NCBI GenBank assembly: GCA_024404335.1 | Contig: JAKSQA010000060.1 | Location: 1 to 6,390 of the forward strand | From: Mailhella sp. | GTDB taxonomy: Bacteria > Desulfobacterota > Desulfovibrionia > Desulfovibrionales > Desulfovibrionaceae | Direction: 5' to 3' | Length of the DNA stretch: 6,390 nt | Shown: positions 1 to 5,219 of the stretch, in pieces | Layout: every line of letters starts with the position of its first letter | How positions within the stretch are numbered: the stretch's first letter is position 1 | Translations under genes and position numbers: made by a program | Notes under the pieces: model-generated | The model's input: the letters and a program-made list of their open reading frames with translations, nothing else | Databases searched by the model: none | What the model was told of the DNA's origin: nothing

Positions 1-126
1 AGCTTTGCTTTCCGCCGCATCAGCCCCAGCTATATTTTGGCCCTCAGCACCATTGTTTTCAGCCGCATCAGGCAAAGTGGCATTGATAACTTCAGAATCA
101 GTCGGAATTTCTTTTTCTTCACCCAT
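1..126 (-). CDS. N-terminal fragment of an unidentified acidic protein
   Basis: Only the first 42 codons are in the window; the rest lies beyond the left edge. The ATG (126-124) is preceded by AGGGGA (134-139) at a 7-base spacing, which fixes the start. The visible peptide begins MGEEKEIPTDSEV and is acidic, Ala/Asn/Glu-rich, with no signal peptide or membrane segment, so it is probably a disordered cytoplasmic N-terminus. A motif DAAE(N/S)(N/K)(G/A) occurs twice, 16 residues apart, and the DNA shows the same repeat. Base composition is clearly less GC-rich than the genes to the right. It sits downstream of a terminator, so it should be a separate transcription unit. Acidic N-terminal tails of this kind occur in many unrelated families (GrpE is one example), so no function is assigned. 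Confidence 0.6.
   Translation of the reverse strand, partial: MGEEKEIPTDSEVINATLPDAAENNGAEGQNIAGADAAESKA
5..70. repeat. Imperfect 18-bp direct repeat, 48-bp period, inside the left-edge gene
   Basis: Positions 5-22 and 53-70 match at 16 of 18 bases, ending in the shared segment GCCGCATCA. The 48-base period is 16 codons, so the repeat is in frame and encodes a repeated D-A-A-E motif. It may be the start of a longer low-complexity N-terminal region that continues outside the window. Confidence 0.4.
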
Positions 127-143
127 GATGCAATCCCCTGGAT

Positions 144-187
144 ATAATATTTTTCCAAAAATTATCCTTAAACTTCAGCCCTTGCAA
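144..187 (-). promoter_or_regulatory. Weak promoter candidates for the left-edge gene
   Basis: This AT-rich stretch lies upstream of the left-edge gene and has two overlapping minus-strand candidates. One is TTGCAA (182-187) with GATAAT (161-166), a good -10 box but a short 15-base spacer. The other is TTTAAG (167-172) with TATTAT (144-149), a 17-base spacer but a poor -35 box and a very short leader. A promoter is expected here because a terminator lies just upstream, but I cannot say which is used. Confidence 0.35.
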
Positions 188-232
188 GCCTAGACTCGAT
201 TTCGCTCGCTAAGTGCAGTAGGAGTGCCTTAC

Positions 233-257
233 GTGAACTGTCCGGCATCAGTTCCAC
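233..257. repeat. Inverted repeat in the gap upstream of the left-edge gene
   Basis: The arms GTGAACTG (233-240) and CAGTTCCAC (249-257) are complementary over 8 pairs if one base is bulged, around an 8-base loop. There is no T-run on either side, so it is not an intrinsic terminator. It lies about 45 bases upstream of the candidate promoter elements, between them and the operon terminator. It could be an operator or chance. Confidence 0.35.
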
Positions 258-283
258 CCTGTCCGACGCTTCTCATACATGCT

Positions 284-318
284 AAAAAAGTCCGCACCGT
301 TCACACACGATGCGGACT
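284..318 (-). terminator. Rho-independent terminator of the ileS-lspA-cpoB unit
   Basis: Read on the minus strand, AGTCCGCATCGT and ACGGTGCGGACT form a 12-bp stem (one G-U pair) around the hexaloop GTGTGA, followed immediately by six T residues (284-289). This is a textbook intrinsic terminator placed 42 bases after the cpoB-like stop codon. On the plus strand the following sequence (CCTCTCTTT) is a poor U-tract, so one-way termination is likely. Confidence 0.9.
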
Positions 319-330
319 CCTCTCTTTAGA

Positions 331-350
331 CCGGCCTTTCTGAATGCCGG
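331..350. repeat. Small CCGGC/GCCGG hairpin before the terminator
   Basis: CCGGC (331-335) and GCCGG (346-350) can pair across a 10-base loop, between the cpoB-like stop codon and the main terminator. It has no T-run and only five base pairs, so any role (3'-end protection, for example) is speculative. Confidence 0.25.
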
Positions 351-360
351 AAACGCAGGA

Positions 361-1239
361 CTACAGCTTGTTCTGCGAGATGACCTGCTTGGCGCGGGCG
401 GCTTCAGGAGCCTTGGGGTACTTCCTGATCAGCTCCGTGAGGCGCTGCTTGGCCGCGGCGTTCTTCTTAAGCTGGATGAAGGCCATGCCCTGCTTCAGGT
501 AGCAGGCGGGAGCCTTGGGGGCGTTGGGAGATCCGGTGATGACGTTGTTGTAGGCCAGCGCAGCCTCGCCGTAGCGCTTGAGCTGATACTGGGACTCGCC
601 CTGCCAGAACCATGCGTTGGAGGCCAGCTTGTGCTTCGGGTACGTCGACGTGAAGTCGGAGAAGGACTTCAGGGCCGCCGAATACTTCCGCGCATTGAAC
701 GAGTTCATGCCGTTGTCGTACAGAGCCTTGGCGATGTCGGTCGTCGCGGGCTTGGCCGCGGCGGGCGCCTGGACGGGCTGCTGCACCGCAGGCTGCTGGA
801 TGACGGGCTGCTGGACCGCGGTCTGAAGCTCCTGCTGCTGGGCAGCGGGCATCATCGCAGGCTCGGAGGATCCGGGCTGGGCGGGAGCCGGCGCCGGAGA
901 GGCGGAATCCAGCTGCAGGTCCATGGCCATCTGGCTTTCCACGAGCCTCAGGGCACGGCTGTGCACGGCCTGCGTTTCAGCAAGCTTCTGCGCGCCGCCC
1001 ACGCGCTGGAGGGCGTGGTTCAGCGTATCAAGCTGCCCCTTGAGGTCGGCGACCTCCTGACGGAGCTCGACGATCTGCGACCAGCTGTCGGCCTGGCTGG
1101 TCTGGCTGCTGCTCATCTGCCTCGTCATCTGGTTCACCTGGGCCTGAAGGGCATTATGCTCGCTCGAGCTGGCGCACGCGCCCAGCATAAGGGGCAGCGT
1201 CAGAAGCGCGGCCATACGGCTCCATTTCATCAGATCCAT
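361..1239 (-). CDS. cpoB: CpoB/YbgF-like lipoprotein with coiled coil and TPRs
   Basis: The 292-residue protein has the layout of CpoB (YbgF), the Tol-Pal-associated factor that in E. coli links peptidoglycan synthesis to outer-membrane constriction. Residues 1-22 are a lipoprotein signal ending in the lipobox LGAC (Cys22). Residue +2 is Ala, not Asp, which fits outer-membrane sorting (inference). A heptad-like stretch at about 28-80 suggests a trimerising coiled coil. About 113-165 is a Pro/Ala/Gln linker with QQP repeats, and 167-292 holds TPR units typical of the YbgF C-terminus (KYSAALKSFSDF, YPKHKLASNAWFWQGESQY). The ATG is 8 bases from AGGAG (1248-1252); M4 is a possible alternative start. 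The gene lies 64 bases after the PLDc_N gene with no clear promoter of its own, and a terminator follows. No tol or pal gene is visible. E. coli CpoB is soluble, so the lipid anchor is a difference. A generic TPR lipoprotein is the main alternative. Confidence 0.85.
   Translation of the reverse strand: MDLMKWSRMAALLTLPLMLGACASSSEHNALQAQVNQMTRQMSSSQTSQADSWSQIVELRQEVADLKGQLDTLNHALQRVGGAQKLAETQAVHSRALRLVESQMAMDLQLDSASPAPAPAQPGSSEPAMMPAAQQQELQTAVQQPVIQQPAVQQPVQAPAAAKPATTDIAKALYDNGMNSFNARKYSAALKSFSDFTSTYPKHKLASNAWFWQGESQYQLKRYGEAALAYNNVITGSPNAPKAPACYLKQGMAFIQLKKNAAAKQRLTELIRKYPKAPEAARAKQVISQNKL
772..831. repeat. Imperfect 30-bp tandem repeat encoding the QQP linker
   Basis: Two 30-base units (772-801 and 802-831) share GACGGGCTGCTG, then diverge toward their ends. 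On the minus strand they encode the Gln-Gln-Pro/Val repeats of the CpoB-like linker. The 10-codon period suggests linker growth by slippage or unequal exchange. Confidence 0.5.
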
Positions 1240-1263
1240 ACCCTTTTCTCCTGCTGTATCGTA

Positions 1264-1281
1264 CCCCGCCGCACGGCGGAG
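1264..1281 (-). other. GC-rich intergenic hairpin between the PLDc_N gene and cpoB
   Basis: As minus-strand RNA, 1275-1281 pairs with 1264-1270 (seven pairs including one G-U) around the tetraloop GUGC. It is followed by GTACGA and not a T-run, so it is not an obvious terminator. It lies 12 bases upstream of the cpoB-like Shine-Dalgarno and could be a processing or stability element that sets cpoB expression apart from lspA. Confidence 0.4.
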
Positions 1282-1303
1282 GCACGTTTATGAAAATCGT
1301 TAA

Positions 1304-1732
1304 TCAGCGTTTTCCGCCCCTGTCGTCATCAGGGCAGCCGAAGGACCAGCCGTCTTCGCCGGAAGGCGCTCCGGCGGGCTGCCGCCGGGCATCCGCAGGC
1401 ATCTCCGCGGGAGAAGCGTTTTCCACGGAATCCGTGCCGCCCTCCTCTACAGAGACCGGGGCGGCCCCCTGCGGGGCCGACGCGCCTCCGTTTCTGCTCC
1501 GTTCCGCGACGTCAAAGATATCCAGCTCCTTCGTCCCCGCATGCTTCCTGCCCACGAAGTAGTAGGCGAGCCCGCCGATGCAGGGCAGCAGCACGCATGC
1601 CAGCATCCAGCGGCTCTTCTCGCGCTGCGTGGGGAAATCATGGTACATGGCGTGCTTGAGCGCCCACATGTTCGGAAGGGCCGGAAGAAGCAGCATGATC
1701 ATCTGCTCGCCTGTAAGGTCGCTTAACAGCAT
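1304..1732 (-). CDS. Small PLDc_N-domain membrane protein
   Basis: This 142-residue protein resembles the PLDc_N domain (the two-helix N-terminal anchor of cardiolipin synthase-type phospholipase D proteins) without any catalytic HKD domain. Membrane segments lie at about 10-25 and 42-60, joined by a basic loop. The second carries the family pattern W-x6-LP-x-IGG-x2-YY-x-VGRK (W42, P50, G53, Y57, G61-R62-K63). Residues 66-142 are a polar, acidic, Ala/Pro/Gly-rich tail, probably disordered. The reading frame is open 28 codons further upstream, but the ATG at 1732-1730 is preferred. It lies one base after the lspA stop (TGATATG), with AGGGGG in the end of lspA serving as Shine-Dalgarno, so translation is probably coupled to lspA. 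The function of stand-alone PLDc_N proteins is not established. A role in envelope or lipoprotein biogenesis is inferred from context only. Confidence 0.8.
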   Translation of the reverse strand: MLLSDLTGEQMIMLLLPALPNMWALKHAMYHDFPTQREKSRWMLACVLLPCIGGLAYYFVGRKHAGTKELDIFDVAERSRNGGASAPQGAAPVSVEEGGTDSVENASPAEMPADARRQPAGAPSGEDGWSFGCPDDDRGGKR

Positions 1733-1733
1733 A

Positions 1734-2237
1734 TCACCCCCTGTTCCGCATTTCCTGCCCGGCCTGGCGCAGCAGGATGAATCCCGCCACGGCCACCCCG
1801 AGGCATATCGCCACATCGGCGACGTTGAACGCAGGCCAGTGCCACCGGCCCCAGTAGATGTCGATGAAGTCCGTCACCGCCATGACGCGTACCCGGTCGA
1901 TGAGGTTGCCCACCGCGCCGCCCATGATGCTGCCCAGCCCGAAGAAAAGCGGGGCGCTGTACGGCGAGGTGCGGACTATGTTCAGGATGATGCCGCATAC
2001 GATGACGGCCGCGGCCCCGAAAAGCCAGAACTGCCATGTCGTATCGGCGCTGTTGAGAAAGCCGAATGCGGCGCCCCTGTTGAGCACATGGACGATGTCG
2101 AGGCAGCCGGGGATGACGCCGAACCCGTGGTTCAGCGGCACCCCGGCGGTGATGGCTGCCTTCGACACCTGGTCGAGGACAAGCCATGCAAGCCCGACCA
2201 GGAGCACGAACGCGTATCGTCTGCGGCTGGAATCCAC
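1734..2237 (-). CDS. lspA: Lipoprotein signal peptidase (signal peptidase II)
   Basis: LspA is the inner-membrane aspartyl protease that removes the signal peptide of prolipoproteins after diacylglyceryl transfer to the lipobox Cys. The 167-residue length is normal. Four membrane helices are visible (about 10-30, 68-88, 94-112, 137-156). Family motifs are LDQVSK (Asp22), VLNRGAAFGF (Asn53), GGAVGNLIDR (Asn111, Arg115), VTDFID (Asp123) and FNVADVAI (Asp141). Asp123 and Asp141 correspond to the catalytic pair of characterised LspA enzymes, so it should be active. The start is GTG (2237-2235), three bases after the ileS stop. A G-rich GGGGAA inside the end of ileS is the likely ribosome site, so translation probably depends on ileS. 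The next gene begins one base after its stop. Globomycin is the classic inhibitor of the family. Confidence 0.97.
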   Translation of the reverse strand: MDSSRRRYAFVLLVGLAWLVLDQVSKAAITAGVPLNHGFGVIPGCLDIVHVLNRGAAFGFLNSADTTWQFWLFGAAAVIVCGIILNIVRTSPYSAPLFFGLGSIMGGAVGNLIDRVRVMAVTDFIDIYWGRWHWPAFNVADVAICLGVAVAGFILLRQAGQEMRNRG

Positions 2238-2240
2238 GGA

Positions 2241-5093
2241 CTATTCCCCGGCCTTCGCCAGTTCCTTCATGACCGCCGTGCAGCGGGGGCACAGCGTCTC
2301 GTATCCGGCTTCGGTGCCGAGCTCGGCGGAGTACATCCAGCAGCGCTCGCACTTCTCGCCTTCGGCCTTGCGCACGCCCACGGCAAGGCCGGGGCATTCG
2401 TCAAGCTGGGCGGAGGCAAGGGCCTCTGCGGGCGCATCGGCGAAATCGGCGATGTCGAGCTGCGAGACGATGCACACGGAACGCATGTCGGCGCCGCTGT
2501 CGCGGATGGCGTCGCGGAGCTTGGCGTCGGCGTAGAGGGTGATGTGCGTATCGAGGCCGTGGCCGATGACGCCTTCCTTGCGGAGAGGCTCGATGGCGCG
2601 GGTCACGCCGGCGCGCACGTTCATGACCATCTCCCAGGCTCCGCGCTCGTCATCGCCGAGGCGGAAGGAGGAGGTGTCGGCCATGGGCAGGGCGAACACG
2701 GTGACGACGGGCTTCCCTTCGGCATCCCTGGGCATGAGCGCCTCGGGAATATGGCGGAAGACCTCTTCGGCGGTGAAGCTCATGATGGGGGCCATGTCGC
2801 GCAGCATGATGAGCAGCATCTGGTAGAGGGCGCTCTGGGCGGAGCGGCGCTCGGCGCTGTCGGGCAGGGAGGAGTACAGCCTGTCCTTGAGCACGTCGAG
2901 GTAGAAGGCCGAGAGGTCGGTGGCGCAGAGGCCGTGCAGGCCCTGGAAGACCTTGTGGAACTCGTATTCCCTGTACGAAGCGTCGGCGGCCTCATGGGCG
3001 GCCTGGACGATGCTGAGGGCATAGCGGTCAAGCGGCTGCATCTCGGCGAAGGGGACGAGCTTCGCAGGCGTGAGGTCGCTGATGCTGCCGAGGAGGTAGC
3101 GGCAGGTGTTGCGGATGCGGCGGTAGGCATCCACAAGGCGCTTCATGATCTCCTCGGAGTAGCGGACATCCTCGCGGTAGTCGACGGAGGCCACCCACAG
3201 GCGGAGCAGCTCGGCGCCGTACTTGTCGATGATCTCCTGGGGGGCGACGACGTTGCCCACGGACTTGGACATCTTGTGGCCCTGGCCGTCGACGACGTAG
3301 CCGTGCGTGAGGACGCCCTTGTAGGGAGCCTTGTCACGGGTACCGATGCCCACGAGCAGGGAGCTGTGGAACCAGCCGCGGTGCTGGTCAGAACCCTCGA
3401 GGTACATATCGACCGGAACGCTGCCGGGCACGCGCTGCTCCATGACGGCGGCGAAGCTGGTGCCGGAGTCGAACCAGACGTCGAGGATGTCGTCCTCCTT
3501 CTCCCAGCGGGAGCCGCCGCAGTGGGGGCACTTGAGACCGGCGGGAGCCAGATCCTCGACCTCGTGCTCATACCAGTAGTCGCATCCCGTGGGATGCGTG
3601 CGGAAGCGGTCGGCGACCTCCCTCATCCATGCGGGATCGTTCCAGACCTCGCCGCAGTCCTTGCAGATGAGCGCGAGGATCGGCACACCCCACATGCGCT
3701 GGCGGGAAATGCACCAGTCGGGGCGGGATTCGATCATGTTGTGGATGCGGCCCTGGCCCCACGAGGGAACCCACTTGACATCGTTCTCAATGGCCTTGAG
3801 CGCCTTGCCGCGGAGATTGTTGGGCTCCATGCCGATGAACCACTGGGTCGTGGCGCGGAAGATGACGGGCTCCTTGCAGCGCCAGCAGCAGGGATAGGAA
3901 TGGGAGATGTCCCTGCGGGCCATGAGGTTGCCGACTTCCTTCAGCTTCTCGATGACGGCGGGGTTGGCATCCCACACCTGCATGCCGGGGAAGTGCTCCA
4001 CGGTGGAGAGGTAGCGGCCCTCGTCGTCGAGGGGGGAATACACCTCAAGGCCGTACTTCAGGCCGACCTCGTAGTCCTCGCGGCCATGGCCGGGTGCGGT
4101 GTGGACGCAGCCGGTGCCGGTGTCGAGCGTGACATGCTCGCCGCAGATGATGAGGGACGTGCGGTCGAGGAAGGGATGGCGGGCCTCGACCTTCTCAAGA
4201 GAGGCGCCCGTGTTTTCGGAAAGCACGGCATACTCTTCCCATCCGAAGGTCTTCGCGCAGCTTTCAAGAAGCTCGGCGGCCAGGATGTACTGGCTGCCGC
4301 CCGCCTCGACGAGGCAGTACTTGAACTCGGGATGCACGCAGATGGCGAGGTTGCTCGGCAGCGTCCAGGGCGTGGTCGTCCAGATCACGATGAAGCACCT
4401 GCCGGTGTCGGCCTGCGGGAAGGCCTCCTTCACGCGGGGGGCGGCCACGGGGAAACGCACGAAGATGGAGGGGGAGGAAAGGTCCTTGTACTCGACCTCC
4501 GCCTCGGCGAGCGCGGTCTTGCAGTGGCAGCACCAGTAGATGGGCTTCTTGCTGCGGACCACGGCCTTGCGCTCGACGAACGTGGCCAGCTCGGAAGCGG
4601 TCACGGCCTCGAACTCAGGCTGCATGGAGAGATAGGGATGCTCCCAGTCGCCGAGCACGCCGAGGCGCTTGAACTCCTTGCACTGGATGCCGACGAACTT
4701 GGAGGCATACTGGCGGCAGCGCTTGCGGATGACATGCGCGGGCAGCTCCTTCTTCTTCTCGCCGAGCTCCACTTCCACGTTATGCTCGATGGGCAGGCCG
4801 TGGCAGTCCCATCCGGGAATATAGCCGGTGCGCTGGCCCATGAGGTTGCGGGACTTGATGATGATGTCCTTAAGGATCTTGTTCAGCGCGTGGCCGAGAT
4901 GGATATGGCCGTTCGCATAGGGCGGACCGTCGTGCAGCACGAATTCGCCGTTGGAGCCGGAAGCGTCCTGCATAAGCTGGAATGCGTTGCAGTCATCCCA
5001 GAACTTCAGCATTTCCGGTTCTTTCTGGACGAGGTTCGCCTTCATGGGGAACCCGGTCACGGGAAGATTGAGGGTTTTCTTATATTCGGCCAT
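2241..5093 (-). CDS. ileS: Isoleucyl-tRNA synthetase
   Basis: This class I synthetase charges tRNA-Ile with isoleucine in the cytoplasm and hydrolyses misactivated valine. The 950 residues match the family. Visible elements are the HIGH signature HLGH at 65-68 (within [12 protein letters not shown]), the CP1 editing domain at about 180-400 with [11 protein letters not shown] (238-248) and [16 protein letters not shown] (326-341, Asp340 aligning with the editing Asp), KMSKS at 607-611, and the anticodon-binding domain after about 650. A C-terminal zinc site has CERC (915-918) and CPRC (935-938). The C-terminal zinc site and HLGH form suggest the ordinary bacterial, mupirocin-sensitive IleS1 type (inference). 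The frame is open 36 codons further upstream to a TTG, but that would overlap the promoter. The ATG at 5093-5091 has an excellent GGAGGT. lspA follows after 3 bases. Confidence 0.98.
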   Translation of the reverse strand: MAEYKKTLNLPVTGFPMKANLVQKEPEMLKFWDDCNAFQLMQDASGSNGEFVLHDGPPYANGHIHLGHALNKILKDIIIKSRNLMGQRTGYIPGWDCHGLPIEHNVEVELGEKKKELPAHVIRKRCRQYASKFVGIQCKEFKRLGVLGDWEHPYLSMQPEFEAVTASELATFVERKAVVRSKKPIYWCCHCKTALAEAEVEYKDLSSPSIFVRFPVAAPRVKEAFPQADTGRCFIVIWTTTPWTLPSNLAICVHPEFKYCLVEAGGSQYILAAELLESCAKTFGWEEYAVLSENTGASLEKVEARHPFLDRTSLIICGEHVTLDTGTGCVHTAPGHGREDYEVGLKYGLEVYSPLDDEGRYLSTVEHFPGMQVWDANPAVIEKLKEVGNLMARRDISHSYPCCWRCKEPVIFRATTQWFIGMEPNNLRGKALKAIENDVKWVPSWGQGRIHNMIESRPDWCISRQRMWGVPILALICKDCGEVWNDPAWMREVADRFRTHPTGCDYWYEHEVEDLAPAGLKCPHCGGSRWEKEDDILDVWFDSGTSFAAVMEQRVPGSVPVDMYLEGSDQHRGWFHSSLLVGIGTRDKAPYKGVLTHGYVVDGQGHKMSKSVGNVVAPQEIIDKYGAELLRLWVASVDYREDVRYSEEIMKRLVDAYRRIRNTCRYLLGSISDLTPAKLVPFAEMQPLDRYALSIVQAAHEAADASYREYEFHKVFQGLHGLCATDLSAFYLDVLKDRLYSSLPDSAERRSAQSALYQMLLIMLRDMAPIMSFTAEEVFRHIPEALMPRDAEGKPVVTVFALPMADTSSFRLGDDERGAWEMVMNVRAGVTRAIEPLRKEGVIGHGLDTHITLYADAKLRDAIRDSGADMRSVCIVSQLDIADFADAPAEALASAQLDECPGLAVGVRKAEGEKCERCWMYSAELGTEAGYETLCPRCTAVMKELAKAGE

Positions 5094-5098
5094 CAGGC

Positions 5099-5104
5099 AC
5101 CTCC
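5099..5104 (-). promoter_or_regulatory. Ribosome binding site of ileS
   Basis: GGAGGT on the minus strand lies 5 bases before the ATG at 5093. It decides the start of ileS in favour of MAEYKK over the longer in-frame extension, and it abuts the hairpin at 5106-5118. Confidence 0.9.
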
Positions 5105-5105
5105 G

Positions 5106-5118
5106 GGCGCATAGCGCC
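5106..5118 (-). other. Hairpin abutting the ileS ribosome binding site
   Basis: GGCGC-TAT-GCGCC forms a 5-bp GC-only stem with a 3-base loop, ending one base before the Shine-Dalgarno. A second small stem-loop (5142-5157, stem of 6 with one G-U, loop CUCG) lies further upstream in the leader. Neither has a T-run. They may shape ribosome access; a regulatory role is unproven. Confidence 0.4.
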
Positions 5119-5169
5119 GTAGTGTTTTCTATTCCATTTGGACGCGGCGAGCCGCATGTTCGTAAATGA

Positions 5170-5212
5170 GCGATTTTTTCCGCAGGAAGGGGAAATGTCA
5201 AGCTGAAATCGC
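5170..5212. repeat. 7-bp inverted repeat bracketing the ileS promoter
   Basis: GCGATTT (5170-5176) and AAATCGC (5206-5212) are perfectly complementary and 29 bases apart. They enclose the -35 box and spacer, and one arm overlaps the -10 box. This could be a pair of regulator half-sites or chance. Confidence 0.35.
5173..5201 (-). promoter_or_regulatory. Sigma70-type promoter of the ileS operon
   Basis: On the minus strand there is a perfect -35 hexamer TTGACA (5196-5201), a 17-base spacer, and AAAAAT (5173-5178) as -10, matching TATAAT at four of six positions. Predicted transcription starts near 5166, giving a leader of about 73 bases before ileS. It lies in the 126-base gap after the nucleotidyltransferase gene, the only sizeable gap between 5220 and 1304. 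Confidence 0.65.
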
Positions 5213-5219
5213 CGCATGC

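Noticed and set aside
143..148. TATAAT on the plus strand as a divergent promoter
   Set aside because: There is no -35 box at 16-18 bases upstream, and no plus-strand gene follows it.
5..193. A plus-strand frame of 62 codons at the left edge
   Set aside because: It runs through the promoter region of the minus-strand gene, and the minus strand has the better start with a Shine-Dalgarno.
127..283. tRNA, tmRNA or CIRCE element in the left gap
   Set aside because: I looked for a T-loop consensus, a cloverleaf and the TTAGCACTC-N9-GAGTGCTAA operator. Only partial, wrongly ordered fragments such as GAGTGC are present.
310..1293. A 327-codon plus-strand open frame opposite the cpoB-like gene
   Set aside because: It is a Leu/Gly/Arg-rich mirror of the minus-strand coding sequence, starting inside the terminator, with no recognisable domain.
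1733..1816. 28-codon N-terminal extension of the PLDc_N protein
   Set aside because: It lies wholly within the lspA coding region, lacks family similarity, and the ATG at 1732 has a ribosome site and the stop-start arrangement.
1578..5114. A 1178-codon open frame on the plus strand opposite ileS and lspA
   Set aside because: It lies antisense to well-supported genes with intact catalytic motifs. Its translation is a His/Asp/Gly/Ala-rich sequence with no family motif, as expected when a GC-rich codon pattern suppresses stops on the opposite strand.
5094..5201. N-terminal extension of ileS by 36 codons
   Set aside because: The extended start would be a TTG that overlaps the promoter -35 box and has no ribosome site, whereas the ATG at 5093 has GGAGGT and matches the usual IleS N-terminus.
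5151..5218. 8-bp direct repeat GCCGCATG (5151-5158 and 5211-5218) around the ileS promoter
   Set aside because: It is short, and one copy forms part of a leader hairpin while the other sits next to the preceding stop codon. Chance is a reasonable explanation.
5094..5219. T-box riboswitch upstream of ileS
   Set aside because: The gap is only 126 bases, with a predicted leader of about 73. I find no T-box core sequence and no terminator/antiterminator pair.
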